DNA of 64,000 bases from Calothrix sp. PCC 7103. GTDB taxonomy: Bacteria; Cyanobacteriota; Cyanobacteriia; Cyanobacteriales; Nostocaceae. Of the stretch, positions 9,608 to 19,014 are shown piece after piece (within the stretch, counting starts at the first letter, position 1; every line of letters starts with the position of its first letter). The stretch lies in the NCBI RefSeq assembly GCF_000331305.1, contig NZ_KB217478.1, positions 8,729,495 to 8,793,494 on the forward strand, in the 5' to 3' direction. The position numbers were made by a program, and so were the translations under genes. The notes under the pieces are model-generated. The model made no database searches. It worked only from the letters and a program-made list of their open reading frames with translations, and was not told the origin of the DNA.

Positions 9608-9727
9608 TGCAACAAGGCAAAAGTAAAAAGCTAAAAGTAAAAAGAAAGAAAACCTGATTAAACATACGCTTTGTGCCCTTTTTCCAACTGAATAGTTATT
9701 TTAGCCACACTGCACTAGAAATAAATC
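9608..9727. repeat. A-rich intergenic repeat
   Basis: This gap contains a short run of near-repeats of AAAAGTAAAAAG followed downstream by pyrimidine-rich CCCTTTTTCC. A longer version of the same arrangement lies at 14842-14950. These look like copies of a dispersed imperfect inverted repeat rather than regulatory sites. Confidence 0.45.
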
Positions 9728-10081
9728 ATGTCAATGGATACAGAAAAAGAAGCAGTAAGAGTCAATAAGATTTTAGGCAAACAAGCGGGGTTTGGACCAG
9801 TACCAGCGAATCAAATTCTGCCTTGGTTTGCGATTATCACGATTACGTACTTTATTTTTGATGGATTGTTAGGATGGGGAATTCCGAAAGTGGCTGTGAT
9901 TAGTTTTTGGTTAATTCTGAGTTGGTGGTTTGTAACAGGTAAAGACCCTGATAAATACATTAACCGCTTCCGTAAACCAAAAGGACGTAATTGGATAACA
10001 GGTGGCGCCGTTTACATATCTCCTCTACTTTCTGCACATAGCCGACAGAAGCTACGTAAAAATAAAAATCAACGCATATGA
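9728..10081 (+). CDS. VirB3-like inner-membrane protein
   Basis: A 117-aa protein with two adjacent hydrophobic helices (ILPWFAIITITYFIFDGLLGW and VAVISFWLILSWWFV) followed by a basic tail. The size, topology and position directly before a VirB4-type ATPase fit VirB3, which docks on VirB4 at the inner membrane. Stop and next start overlap (ATGA at 10078-10081), indicating translational coupling to the VirB4-like gene. Confidence 0.6.
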   Translation: MSMDTEKEAVRVNKILGKQAGFGPVPANQILPWFAIITITYFIFDGLLGWGIPKVAVISFWLILSWWFVTGKDPDKYINRFRKPKGRNWITGGAVYISPLLSAHSRQKLRKNKNQRI

Positions 10082-12933
10082 AGAGTAGTATCCCAGCAAT
10101 TTCTGCTAAAGAGCAGCATCACTCGGTACAATATTTACCTTTTGAGAACGAGCTTGACCTTTGCTGTATGGTTCGTATTGAACGGGATAATCGTAGTATT
10201 GGAGCGTTTCTTCTCAATAAAGGTGATATTAGTAACGCTAACCAGTTTCAGCTAGTTTTTGGTTTTAAGCTCAAAGGTATCCATGACCAGCTATATCAAG
10301 AAGAGCTTTTAGCTTTATCGGAAGGAATTGGCGAGGCAATGAAATTTGTCCTCGCAAGCGAGAAATGTACGTTCTTTTTGGGTCGTTATTCTCAAGACGA
10401 AAAAAGGCAGCACTACCTTAACCAGCTTGCTAATGCTTGCTCTCTAAAGTTACCTGCAATTTTAATGCGGAATGAACAAGCAAGAGTAAATTCCTTAACT
10501 CGTTCTGGCGCCAGATCAATTTGGCAGCAAACTCTATTTTGCACTTGGACAGTAGATGCGGTTGGTGAACGTAAAACTGACATGTTGTCTAAACTTATAC
10601 ATAGTTTGGGCAAAAGCGGGCGCCTCTTATTAGATGGTGTAACAGGCAGAATATCCCAACGGCAAGAACAAATTTTAAGTCGCTTATTAATGAAAGCTTA
10701 CACCGAGGGATTTATTCAATGGGAAATGTTATTTAACACAAAAGCCCAATTAGAAAATACTCCAATGAGCGACACTGAGCTTTGGTCTTGGCTTTGGGGT
10801 AGGTTTAATAAATCTCCGTCCCCAGCAATTCCGCAATTGCTTGTGCTAACAGAAGATAAAGATAGGGGTGTAAAATTAACCGAAATTCAAAACTCACCAA
10901 AACACGCTACAACTATCTTGATAACTGGGGAATACGGGCGAAGCTCATGTCCAGAACACCGTCAATGTACAAATCGCGTATACGTCAAAGATAAAGTTGT
11001 TGGTGTTTTAACAATGGCGGATACGGTTGCGGCGTGGGTGTCGGTTAGAGAGCAAATACTGTGGATGTGGAAGGTTTTGAGTGAAAGTCATGTTCGCGAT
11101 ACGGAAGCAATTGTAGAAATATCCGCTGCTAACCGCTATTTAACTGAAGATAATCTACATCGCCAAGCGAAACAAACTAAAGCCGCACGTGAACGTGCTT
11201 TACTCAAAGGTACAGGTCGAGATGTCGGCGCCGAAATTAAGCAAGAGGAAAGTTTTGACGCACAGAAAAAACTATACAAAGGTGCTGTTCCATTAAATTG
11301 TGCGGTTGTATTTCTCGTAACGCGCGAAAATGCGGAAAGTTTGGATTTAGCATGTGATTTACTTTCTAGTAGTTTTGGTAACGCGAAGGTAGTACGCGAA
11401 CGACATATTGCTTCCTCTATCTGGCTTGAAACTTTACCAATAACTTGGCGCCGTATACTGCATTCAAGTTCAATATTAAGTGAACGTCGGTTGGTATTGG
11501 AAAGCGAAACGGTTGCTGGCATCTTACCTTTAACAGTACCTAGGGAACTCGACTCAATTGGTGTGGAATTTTTAACACATCGAGGTGGTAAACCTGTATA
11601 TGTTGATTTATTCTCTTACACTCAACATGCCTTGATTACAGGTAAAACGGGTTCTGGAAAATCTGTATTATTATGGCGATTTATGCTTGATGCATTGTCG
11701 CAGAATATTCCAGTAGTTGGTATAGATATTCCTGCGGCAGACGGCGAAAGTTCTTTTAAAACAGGAATTGAATTACTAGGTGAGGCAGGCGCCTATTTTG
11801 ATTTATCGCGCGCTTCCAATAATCTAATGGAACCCCCTGATTTACGCCGCTTCGATGTTGACGAACGTGCGTCACGTATGAAGTCTTGGCGCGAGTTTAT
11901 ACGTAATGCTCTAAGTGTGATTATAATGGGGCGCCTGAATGCTCCTCATTTAGCACAGCGAGTTGATGCAATTTTGATGCAAGCGCTCGACGTATTTCTA
12001 AGTGACTCAGATATGATTTCGCGTTACAACGAGGCTTTTGATAAAGGATGGAAATCAGAAGAATGGCAAAATATTCCAACACTAAAAGATTTTGTACGGT
12101 TTTGTTCAATTGCTCGGCTTAATATCCAAAAACCAGAAGCAATTGACTATCAAGCAATTAACCAAATCACCAGCCAAATAACAGCGCTATTAGTAAGCCC
12201 TCTAGGAACAGCGATAGGAAAACCAAGCAGCTTTTCTTCAGAACCAATGGTGAAATTTTATGCGCTAACAGGTTTAAGCAACGACCAAGATTCATATACA
12301 ATGGCGGTCGCAGCGAAAGCCGCATGTTTACGAGTAGCTCTGTCTTATCCGAAAAGTTTGTTTATTGGAGATGAGCTTTCAGTACTTTTCCGTAAAGATG
12401 GCTTTAGTGCAATGGTTGGCGAACTTTGCGCGACCGCACGTAAAGATGGTGTAAGCATTGTTTTATCAAGCCAAGACCCAGATACAATTTGCCAATCTGC
12501 GGCTGCTGCGATGATTATGCAGAATATAAGCTACCGAATAACGGGGTGCATTACATCAAATGCAGTTGCCTCATTCCAAAAACACCTAACCTACCCAAGT
12601 GAAATCATTGCTCAAAATGCATCCGAATCATTTTTTCCTCGCAGAACAGATTTGTACTCATGCTGGCTAATAGAGAAAGGAGGACGTTTTTGGCAGTGTA
12701 GATTTTACCCAAGTGAGATGACTTTAGCAGCAGTCGCAACAAACCAAGAAGAGCGTCGCGCGCGTCGTGCTTTGATGGCACGCTACCCAAATACCATTAA
12801 AGGGCAACTTCAAGGACTAGCTGAATTTACAAAACTTTACGTTGCAGCACTTAAAGAAAATAGAGGGTTAGCACATATTAATCAAGGAGTCGATAAATAT
12901 GATTCTGAAAAGAAAACGTCGTTTGTTACATAG
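10078..12933 (+). CDS. VirB4/TraC-like conjugation ATPase
   Basis: A 951-aa protein. The C-terminal half is a P-loop ATPase: Walker A GKTGSGKS at about residues 521-528 and Walker B LFIGDE at about 761-766, followed by the RecA/FtsK-like segment VSIVLSSQDPDTI. The N-terminal half is long and divergent, as in VirB4/TraC family members. VirB4 proteins power pilus assembly and substrate transfer at the inner membrane. Length and domain order match the family. The gene overlaps both neighbours (4 bp upstream, 35 bp downstream), so the operon is tightly packed. GGCGCC occurs several times in it. Confidence 0.9.
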   Translation: MKSSIPAISAKEQHHSVQYLPFENELDLCCMVRIERDNRSIGAFLLNKGDISNANQFQLVFGFKLKGIHDQLYQEELLALSEGIGEAMKFVLASEKCTFFLGRYSQDEKRQHYLNQLANACSLKLPAILMRNEQARVNSLTRSGARSIWQQTLFCTWTVDAVGERKTDMLSKLIHSLGKSGRLLLDGVTGRISQRQEQILSRLLMKAYTEGFIQWEMLFNTKAQLENTPMSDTELWSWLWGRFNKSPSPAIPQLLVLTEDKDRGVKLTEIQNSPKHATTILITGEYGRSSCPEHRQCTNRVYVKDKVVGVLTMADTVAAWVSVREQILWMWKVLSESHVRDTEAIVEISAANRYLTEDNLHRQAKQTKAARERALLKGTGRDVGAEIKQEESFDAQKKLYKGAVPLNCAVVFLVTRENAESLDLACDLLSSSFGNAKVVRERHIASSIWLETLPITWRRILHSSSILSERRLVLESETVAGILPLTVPRELDSIGVEFLTHRGGKPVYVDLFSYTQHALITGKTGSGKSVLLWRFMLDALSQNIPVVGIDIPAADGESSFKTGIELLGEAGAYFDLSRASNNLMEPPDLRRFDVDERASRMKSWREFIRNALSVIIMGRLNAPHLAQRVDAILMQALDVFLSDSDMISRYNEAFDKGWKSEEWQNIPTLKDFVRFCSIARLNIQKPEAIDYQAINQITSQITALLVSPLGTAIGKPSSFSSEPMVKFYALTGLSNDQDSYTMAVAAKAACLRVALSYPKSLFIGDELSVLFRKDGFSAMVGELCATARKDGVSIVLSSQDPDTICQSAAAAMIMQNISYRITGCITSNAVASFQKHLTYPSEIIAQNASESFFPRRTDLYSCWLIEKGGRFWQCRFYPSEMTLAAVATNQEERRARRALMARYPNTIKGQLQGLAEFTKLYVAALKENRGLAHINQGVDKYDSEKKTSFVT

Positions 12934-13726
12934 ATTCGGTAAAAAAGTGAAAAGCATTTCTGTAATTGGTATAACAGCGATTGGAATAAGCTTAACTGTT
13001 ATTAGTTCAGCATTTGCTGCCACTGTTGATACACCAGAGACTCGTTCAATTACTCAAACAGCTAGTTCCGTTAGCAATGCCTCGAACTCAATTCAAAATT
13101 TTGTTGATGATTTAGGTTCATTTGTGAGAGGGAACTTATTTGGAGGAATTACAAAATTTGTAAATAATGCTCTTGGTTCAGTTGAAGTTCCCGATTTGGG
13201 TGAAGTCGTAAGCGAAATTATGAAAGGTTCGCTACCTGAAGATGGGACAACATCGAGCAAATTGGAAAATAACCTCAAAAACTCTTACGCAATTCGTCAA
13301 GATTTAGCGAATCAAAGTGAACGAGTAGGAGCAATTGAAGTTGCCCAAAACAAAACTCTTTCTAAAACCGCTCAAAATAAATCTAAAAATACTTTAGAGC
13401 AAAGCACTAACTCTCAACTTGAATCAAGCTCTATGGCGGATGATTCACAAAATACCGATACTTCACAGCAAATTCTTCAAAATATATCTCAACAGTTGAA
13501 AGATAATGCCACAATCGCTGATTTGCAGTTACAAGAAGCATCACAAGCGCGACAAGATAGGGCTTTAGATTTAACTCTCACCGCTCAAACAGCACAGGAA
13601 CTCAATACCTTTAATACAGGAGAACGTCAAACCAGAATTGCAACAGGCAATAACGTTGTGTCCCAAGGCGCCTTACTAACAATGCCCGGAGGAACTGTCT
13701 TTGGTCAAAATTTGAACAGTCAGTAG
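12899..13726 (+). CDS. Secreted coiled-coil protein, VirB5/TrbJ-like by position
   Basis: A 275-aa protein with a clear signal peptide (basic MILKRKRRLLHRFGKK, hydrophobic SVIGITAIGISLTVI, cleavage after AFA). The mature part is Gln/Asn/Ser-rich and largely helical, with coiled-coil character at about residues 100-230. There is no cysteine or enzymatic motif. Position between VirB4- and VirB6-like genes, periplasmic targeting and helical content match VirB5/TrbJ minor-pilus components. Sequence alone does not prove it. The ATG lies inside the end of the VirB4-like gene. Confidence 0.55.
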   Translation: MILKRKRRLLHRFGKKVKSISVIGITAIGISLTVISSAFAATVDTPETRSITQTASSVSNASNSIQNFVDDLGSFVRGNLFGGITKFVNNALGSVEVPDLGEVVSEIMKGSLPEDGTTSSKLENNLKNSYAIRQDLANQSERVGAIEVAQNKTLSKTAQNKSKNTLEQSTNSQLESSSMADDSQNTDTSQQILQNISQQLKDNATIADLQLQEASQARQDRALDLTLTAQTAQELNTFNTGERQTRIATGNNVVSQGALLTMPGGTVFGQNLNSQ

Positions 13727-13746
13727 TTATATATTACTTAAGCTTT

Positions 13747-14841
13747 ATGTTCTCCCCTCTCTTAATTTCGCAAGTAACGCCACCTGATAATAATTCGGCT
13801 TCAACTGTTGGGCTTACCCTAATCAGCAGCAGTATTGAACTGAGTAAACAAACCGTTGAATCGTGGAATAAAGCATGGGGAGATGTAATTAATCCATCCG
13901 GCGCCTTGTGGGCAGGTTTATGTAATCTAGGTACTACTCTTGCAGCATTAAGTATAATTTTTCTGGCAGTTAAAATGGCTTCTGATTACCAAGAAAAGCG
14001 CTTTTTATGGTCAGAATTAGCAGCATCCGTTGTTTATCCTTTGGTTATTGCTTTATTTCTAGGAAGTAATGGCTACTTGCTCTCTCAAACTATTCTTATC
14101 GTTAGGAATATTGGTCATCAGCAAGTTATTAGTGTTCTCAACATCCAACTAGCCGACACCACTTTTAAACAAGCAATATCTGATGTAACTCTAACTCAAA
14201 GCGTTAAAACCCAAGTATCTACAATTTATGCTGAGTGTCAGGGTAAAACTGGTAAACCACTTACAGACTGCCTTACTGAAAAACGACCAATCATAGAACA
14301 GGTTCTTGCGGAGGCAGAAAAACAAAATAATGGGCCATTAGATTCGGCACGTAAAGCCGTGGCACAACTAACAGACTTTGTACAAAATCCAGGCGCCGTT
14401 TTCAGTGCTTCGATTTCACTAATATTAATCACCTTTCTCTACGCCCTGCAATGGGCATTTGTAAACATCTTAGAAGCTGCACTAATTATGACTGCGACTT
14501 TTGCACCAATTGCTTTGGGGTTAAGTTTATTACCTCTAGGGTCAAAACCAATATGGGCTTGGGCTAGCGGTTTTATCTCATTGTTTGGAGTTCAACTTGG
14601 TTACAACATTGTAGTTGGGTTAGCTGCGACGGTAATAGTTGCTGCTGGCGCCCAAAGTGCATCTGATTTAGCTTTTTTAGCGTTTATCAGCATTTTTGCT
14701 CCAGCTTTAGCACTGTTAATTGCAGGAGGTGGAGGCGTTGCGCTTTATACAGGTATTAATAGCCGAGTTCCGGCTCTTTTTAATGCAGCATTTGATGGTG
14801 TGGTAGCCATTGCAACGGGTTTTGCTGGTAAGAGCCTTTAA
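13747..14841 (+). CDS. VirB6/TrbL-like polytopic membrane protein
   Basis: A 364-aa protein with a periplasmic N-terminus and at least six hydrophobic segments: LWAGLCNLGTTLAALSIIFL near residue 60, LVIALFL near 100, then FSASISLILITFLYAL, AALIMTATFAPIALGLSLL, FISLFGVQLGYNIVVGLA and FAPALALLIAGGGGVAL. The loop at about 125-210 carries two cysteines. This layout, in a type IV secretion operon, is that of VirB6/TrbL, which forms part of the inner-membrane channel. The short pyrimidine/purine repeat downstream separates it from the VirB8-like gene. Confidence 0.75.
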   Translation: MFSPLLISQVTPPDNNSASTVGLTLISSSIELSKQTVESWNKAWGDVINPSGALWAGLCNLGTTLAALSIIFLAVKMASDYQEKRFLWSELAASVVYPLVIALFLGSNGYLLSQTILIVRNIGHQQVISVLNIQLADTTFKQAISDVTLTQSVKTQVSTIYAECQGKTGKPLTDCLTEKRPIIEQVLAEAEKQNNGPLDSARKAVAQLTDFVQNPGAVFSASISLILITFLYALQWAFVNILEAALIMTATFAPIALGLSLLPLGSKPIWAWASGFISLFGVQLGYNIVVGLAATVIVAAGAQSASDLAFLAFISIFAPALALLIAGGGGVALYTGINSRVPALFNAAFDGVVAIATGFAGKSL

Positions 14842-14950
14842 AAAGTAAAAAGATAAAAGTTAAAAGTCAAAAGAGATTTCTTATAAATTTTGTGGCTTTA
14901 AGTCAATATTTCTTTCTTTTTCCTTTTTCCTTTTACCTTTTACCTTATCT
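14842..14950. repeat. Imperfect inverted repeat, A-rich arm and T-rich arm
   Basis: The left arm is made of AAAAGTAAAAAG-like units (14842-14875). The right arm is the complementary pyrimidine run CCTTTTTCCTTTTACC (about 14917-14945). Together they can form a long imperfect hairpin within the conjugation operon. It resembles the shorter copy at 9608-9727. Read as a dispersed repeat; a termination or processing effect on the operon mRNA is possible. Confidence 0.5.
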
Positions 14951-14964
14951 TGTGAGGTATTACA

Positions 14965-15699
14965 ATGCTGAAGTCTGTAAAACAAGTTAGACGACCGAAA
15001 ATATTGCTTGATTCTAAAGATATTCTGCCGCTATGTTTTATTGGGCTGACTACTTTTAGTTTATTAAGCTTTTTATTCATATTGTTTCTGAGTTTTAAAG
15101 TCAATCAACTTTCAGAACGGAAAACGACTTTTGTACAGTTGGTGAATGGTCGTGCTTTGGTTATGTCAGAGCAAGATTATTTATACCGCTATCCAGAAGT
15201 TATCAAAAATACAGTTCGACAGTGGGCTAATTTGACTTTTAATTGGGATGGTGTAATTAATGGCACTAAAGAGCTAGATAAAGGACGAGATATCGGCAAG
15301 GGAAAGCGTGTAACAACAAATGCTTATTTTGGCTCGTTCTTAATACAGCAAGGAAAAAGTGGATTCCGACAAGCTGTATTACAACAACTAGCAGAAATTA
15401 CGCCACAACGAGTATTTAACGGTCAAGTTCGCTCAAAGATTATAATTTCTTACCTTTCAAATCCTCGCCAAATCAAATTAGGTGAGTGGGAAGTGGATAT
15501 GGTTGCTACAAGGGTACTCGTAAATATGGGTGGTGGCGCCGATGAGGAAATAGCAATAAATCGCACGCTTACTTTGCAAGCTGTAGATATACCTCAACCA
15601 CCAGAAAACAACGCTTCTGCTCTAGAAAAACAATTATATGAAATTAGAAGTGCGGGTTTAGAAATAACAAAAATTTCTGAATTTACTCCAAATAAATAG
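14965..15699 (+). CDS. VirB8-like protein (single TM, periplasmic domain)
   Basis: A 244-aa protein. After a basic cytoplasmic start there is one strong membrane anchor (LPLCFIGLTTFSLLSFLFILFLSF, about residues 24-47). A periplasmic domain of about 190 residues follows, containing ALVMSEQDYLYRYPEVIKNTVRQWANLTFNWDG. That size and topology, and the place just before VirB10/VirB9-like genes, fit VirB8, the scaffold linking inner-membrane and core complexes. The sequence is too divergent for motif-level proof. It is spaced 10 bp from the next gene. Confidence 0.65.
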   Translation: MLKSVKQVRRPKILLDSKDILPLCFIGLTTFSLLSFLFILFLSFKVNQLSERKTTFVQLVNGRALVMSEQDYLYRYPEVIKNTVRQWANLTFNWDGVINGTKELDKGRDIGKGKRVTTNAYFGSFLIQQGKSGFRQAVLQQLAEITPQRVFNGQVRSKIIISYLSNPRQIKLGEWEVDMVATRVLVNMGGGADEEIAINRTLTLQAVDIPQPPENNASALEKQLYEIRSAGLEITKISEFTPNK

Positions 15700-15709
15700 A
15701 GAGAAGATT

Positions 15710-17326
15710 ATGAATAATTTTAACAGTTCACAATTAGATGATGAGATTACACCAGAAGAAGAACTAGAAATATCAGGGTATCAACCTCAAGAAGGTGCTT
15801 TAATAGACCAAGAATACTTAATTCAACGTGATTTAGAACAAGCAGAACCAATTGTGCCGAGTGAAAATCCACTCGTTAGAGGCGCCATCGTATCTCTTTT
15901 AGTAGGTGGTGTGATGGGTTTTGGTTGGATGTGTTGGTCAATATTTTTCGCACCGAAACAAATTGCGAAAACTCCTATTACACCAAAACCAACACAACAA
16001 GCATTCGCGCAATCCCAAAGTGAAGAGGAAGCACGTCTTAAAGCTGAACTCGCACTGCGTAATCAACAAAGCTCTCAAGAGAAGCAAATACAAAAACCTT
16101 TAACACCAAAACCTTCAACACCAAAACCATCTCCAACAATCCGCAGGTCGGCACCAGTTAGGCAAACTCGTATTGCTAACCTACCAGCACCTAGAATTAT
16201 CCGCACTCAGGTTTCATCACCACCAAGAATAATTAGAGAAACGGCGCCACGTCAACAACCTAGAAATTTACCAGTTAGTAAGCCGACACAAGCAGTTGAC
16301 CCATTCAAGCAATGGAGCGAACTTGCGACCCTAGGCCAGCAAACAGTTGCTCTTAATGATGATAAGCAAATTCAAGAAACCGAAACTCTGCCTAACAAAG
16401 TTGAACAAACCAATACATCAAATAGTACACCAATCAATTCATCTTCCCCTTATAGAGAAATAAGCTTTCAAAATAATAGCGATAACTCAAAAGGTAACAT
16501 CAATAAGCCTTCATCCATTCCGGTTATTACTGTAAATAGCAGCGCAACTGATACAGAAAAAAGCTTAAACCAAATTCAAACACCTGGAGAATGGGGAATA
16601 GTTAACCGTCAAAGTCCAAATACTCAATATTCTGACTTTATACAAAATGCTTCTATTACACCAAGTAATTTACAAGTTCAAATTGGAACGACAGCAGAAG
16701 CAAAAGTATTAGTACCAATGCTTTGGGCTAAAGAAGATAAAAATCAGGGACGGTTTGCTGTTGAGTTAGAAGAGGATGTTTTGTCAAATGACGGTCGCAT
16801 AGCTTTACCAAAAGGAACGATTTTAATCACAGAGGTTGATTCGGTGTCTGGAGCTAACAACTTGGTAAAACAGAGCGTTGTTGCAATTGTTTATACTGAT
16901 AGTTTGGGAAAAGTTCGACAACAAACAATTCCAAGTAATGCAATTTTAATCCGAGGTTCAGATAATAAACCCCTGATAGCGCAATCGCTAACTGATAGAG
17001 GCGCCGCCATCGCACAGCAAGATATTTTAATTGGTTTACTTGGCGCCGCAAGTCGTGCAGGTCAAGTGTTTAACCAAAATCGGACTCAATCTCAAACAGT
17101 AATTTCCGACGGTGGGTTTAATAGTCAAACCATTGTAACAGGTGCCCGTAAACCGAATATTTTAGCGGCGGCAGTCGAAGGTTTTTTTCAACCAATGCAA
17201 GAGCGCTTGAATAAGCGCGCTGATAAAACAGATAGTGATTTGCAAAACCGTCCGAATGTTGCAATTGTACCAGCAGGTACTAAAGTATCTATCTTTTTCA
17301 ACAGTTTCTTTGAAATTACCCGTTAG
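15710..17326 (+). CDS. VirB10/TrbI-like core-complex protein
   Basis: A 538-aa protein with an acidic cytoplasmic N-terminus and one membrane anchor (GAIVSLLVGGVMGFGWMCWSIFFA, about residues 59-82). A long Pro/Gln/Ser-rich periplasmic linker (about 90-310) follows. The C-terminal beta domain has the VirB10 signature region: DGRIALPKGTILITEVDS, then IVYTDSLGKVRQQTIPSNAI, then a Gly/Ala-rich helix and VPAGTKVSIFF at the end. VirB10 spans the envelope and gates the channel. Here it precedes the VirB9-like gene, the reverse of the Agrobacterium order. Confidence 0.85.
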   Translation: MNNFNSSQLDDEITPEEELEISGYQPQEGALIDQEYLIQRDLEQAEPIVPSENPLVRGAIVSLLVGGVMGFGWMCWSIFFAPKQIAKTPITPKPTQQAFAQSQSEEEARLKAELALRNQQSSQEKQIQKPLTPKPSTPKPSPTIRRSAPVRQTRIANLPAPRIIRTQVSSPPRIIRETAPRQQPRNLPVSKPTQAVDPFKQWSELATLGQQTVALNDDKQIQETETLPNKVEQTNTSNSTPINSSSPYREISFQNNSDNSKGNINKPSSIPVITVNSSATDTEKSLNQIQTPGEWGIVNRQSPNTQYSDFIQNASITPSNLQVQIGTTAEAKVLVPMLWAKEDKNQGRFAVELEEDVLSNDGRIALPKGTILITEVDSVSGANNLVKQSVVAIVYTDSLGKVRQQTIPSNAILIRGSDNKPLIAQSLTDRGAAIAQQDILIGLLGAASRAGQVFNQNRTQSQTVISDGGFNSQTIVTGARKPNILAAAVEGFFQPMQERLNKRADKTDSDLQNRPNVAIVPAGTKVSIFFNSFFEITR

Positions 17327-17330
17327 ACTT

Positions 17331-18110
17331 ATGAAAACCAAAATAATCAGTGCGATTAGTTTTGTGATTATAGCTTTTACGGCACCTGCTTACGCGCAAC
17401 AATTAGTAAAACAGCAAGTTCTAGAAAATACAGACTCTTCAATAAATGTTCAAGTCTGGTCAGGTAGAGGAACAGCGATTGATTTCTCTGATGCCAAGGA
17501 ACAAATAACTCAAATTTTTCTCGCTGACCCCAGCCGTTTTACTTATGCAACCGATACTCCATTATCTAGTGGTCAAGCGACAACGGTATTTATTCGTCGA
17601 ATCAAGCCATTACAATTTCCAAATTTGACTACAGCGAACGTTACGAACTTATTTGTCAAAACTAAAACAAGTGCAGGAAACTCACGACTATATACGTTTA
17701 ATATCCAGCCAGGAGAAAATGAGCCACGATACAGCGCTTTAAATATGGCGCTCATAAACGCTAGTCAACAAAATAATCGTACTTTAGAAGTTGGTGATGG
17801 GCGCAAAGCAACATTGAGAGATATTGAGCGCGGTTTAGTTGCATCAATACGTCTGGGGTATGCTCCTGCTTCTGACCCTGTGGTGTCAAAGGTTAGGGAA
17901 TTTGTAGCACAAGCCCTCAATACCTCAAATAAATCTTTAGTTGAAATTGCACAAAATTCTAATTTGTCACTCAGAGTACTAACAGAACTAGGACTACTGG
18001 GAATTGAAGATAGTTTAAAAGTACGAGTAAACAACTTACCTGGGGCTAGTAATAATCAGCTTCCCCCAGATTCTAACGGCGCCACAACAGAGAACTTTAA
18101 TAATAGGTGA
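17331..18110 (+). CDS. VirB9/TrbG-like outer core protein
   Basis: Start ATG 17331, 4 bp after the VirB10-like stop, is chosen because it gives a clean signal peptide (MKTKIISAISFVIIAFTAPAYA, cut before QQ). The frame is open further upstream inside VirB10. The 259-aa protein begins with a beta-rich domain (VQVWSGRGTAIDFSDAKEQI, then FIRRIKPL), similar in outline to the VirB9/TrbG/TraK N-terminal domain. An alpha-helical middle and a Pro/Asn tail follow. The secreted nature and VirB10 neighbour support the call. The typical C-terminal VirB9 beta sandwich was not clearly seen. Confidence 0.55.
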   Translation: MKTKIISAISFVIIAFTAPAYAQQLVKQQVLENTDSSINVQVWSGRGTAIDFSDAKEQITQIFLADPSRFTYATDTPLSSGQATTVFIRRIKPLQFPNLTTANVTNLFVKTKTSAGNSRLYTFNIQPGENEPRYSALNMALINASQQNNRTLEVGDGRKATLRDIERGLVASIRLGYAPASDPVVSKVREFVAQALNTSNKSLVEIAQNSNLSLRVLTELGLLGIEDSLKVRVNNLPGASNNQLPPDSNGATTENFNNR

Positions 18111-19012
18111 GCAAATTTTACCCTGCTGTGATTTATCCAGCTTTAATACTCAGCTTTATTGCAAACCATCCTATACCTAACCATAAACACCATAACTTTA
18201 AATCGCCCTCAATCCTTAAATTTTCAACATGTAATAAATCATACTTATTCAAAGTTAATCAAGTTCTGTGCTTTTTACTCGGTTTGCTTATTCCCATATC
18301 TTTTAGTTTCTTATCTGCTTGGTGGTTAATCACGATTGTTTGGTTATCGATTGGTTTAGGTATTATCTGCGCTTTGTCACCAATTAATCCTCAAAAGTTA
18401 GGTAATCAGAATATGAATCCAATACAAACACCAGTACTAAAACCCAAAGATATTTTACGTTTTCCTGAGCATGAAGCTAAACTTCGATTCTTTCTAGCAG
18501 ATAAAGTTTTGCAGCCAGCAAATAAAAGCGACGCACCAACAGGAGTTTCAGAGAAAGCTTTTTATCAGATACTTAGGCGCCTGTTTGGTTCGGTGACTCA
18601 GGGAATGGCATTTGATAATCCAGAATTTTCTTACCCATATTCAGCCGATTTTATACTCATACACGAAAGTGGCTTAAGTATCGATATTGAAATTGATGAG
18701 CCTTATGTGGGTGATACTAAAGCTCCTCACCATTGTGTTGACCAGGGTAAAGATGAGATTAGAAATAAATTTTTTACCAGTAACAACTGGGTAGTAATTC
18801 GCTTCAGTGAGAAGCAAGTAGTCAAATATCCATACAGTTGCTGTAAATTTATCGCTTTGGTTCTAGCGCGCGTTGCAGGTGATTTGACTTATTTCAAGCA
18901 ACTGGGGGAGATAGCTGACCTGGCATGTGAACCAATGTGGAATATCAAGCAAGCGAAAAAATGGGCGAAAGCTAATTATCGTAAAACCTACTTACCCGCT
19001 TATCGGAAATAA
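18107..19012 (+). CDS. Membrane-anchored PD-(D/E)XK nuclease-like protein
   Basis: A 301-aa protein starting at GTG 18107, overlapping the previous stop. Residues about 45-90 hold two hydrophobic segments (VNQVLCFLLGLLIPISFSFLSAWWLITIVWLSIGLGIICAL). The C-terminal half resembles DUF559/Vsr-type restriction-endonuclease folds: YSADFILI, then LSIDIEIDEPYVGD (D-x-E-x-D core), then DEIRNKFFTSNNWVVIRFSEKQV, whose last strand with R and E/K is typical of these nucleases. It could process DNA at the transfer channel or be a degenerate structural version. Both are inferences. Its place between VirB9-like and AAA+ genes ties it to conjugation. Confidence 0.6.
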   Translation: MSKFYPAVIYPALILSFIANHPIPNHKHHNFKSPSILKFSTCNKSYLFKVNQVLCFLLGLLIPISFSFLSAWWLITIVWLSIGLGIICALSPINPQKLGNQNMNPIQTPVLKPKDILRFPEHEAKLRFFLADKVLQPANKSDAPTGVSEKAFYQILRRLFGSVTQGMAFDNPEFSYPYSADFILIHESGLSIDIEIDEPYVGDTKAPHHCVDQGKDEIRNKFFTSNNWVVIRFSEKQVVKYPYSCCKFIALVLARVAGDLTYFKQLGEIADLACEPMWNIKQAKKWAKANYRKTYLPAYRK

Positions 19013-19014
19013 TC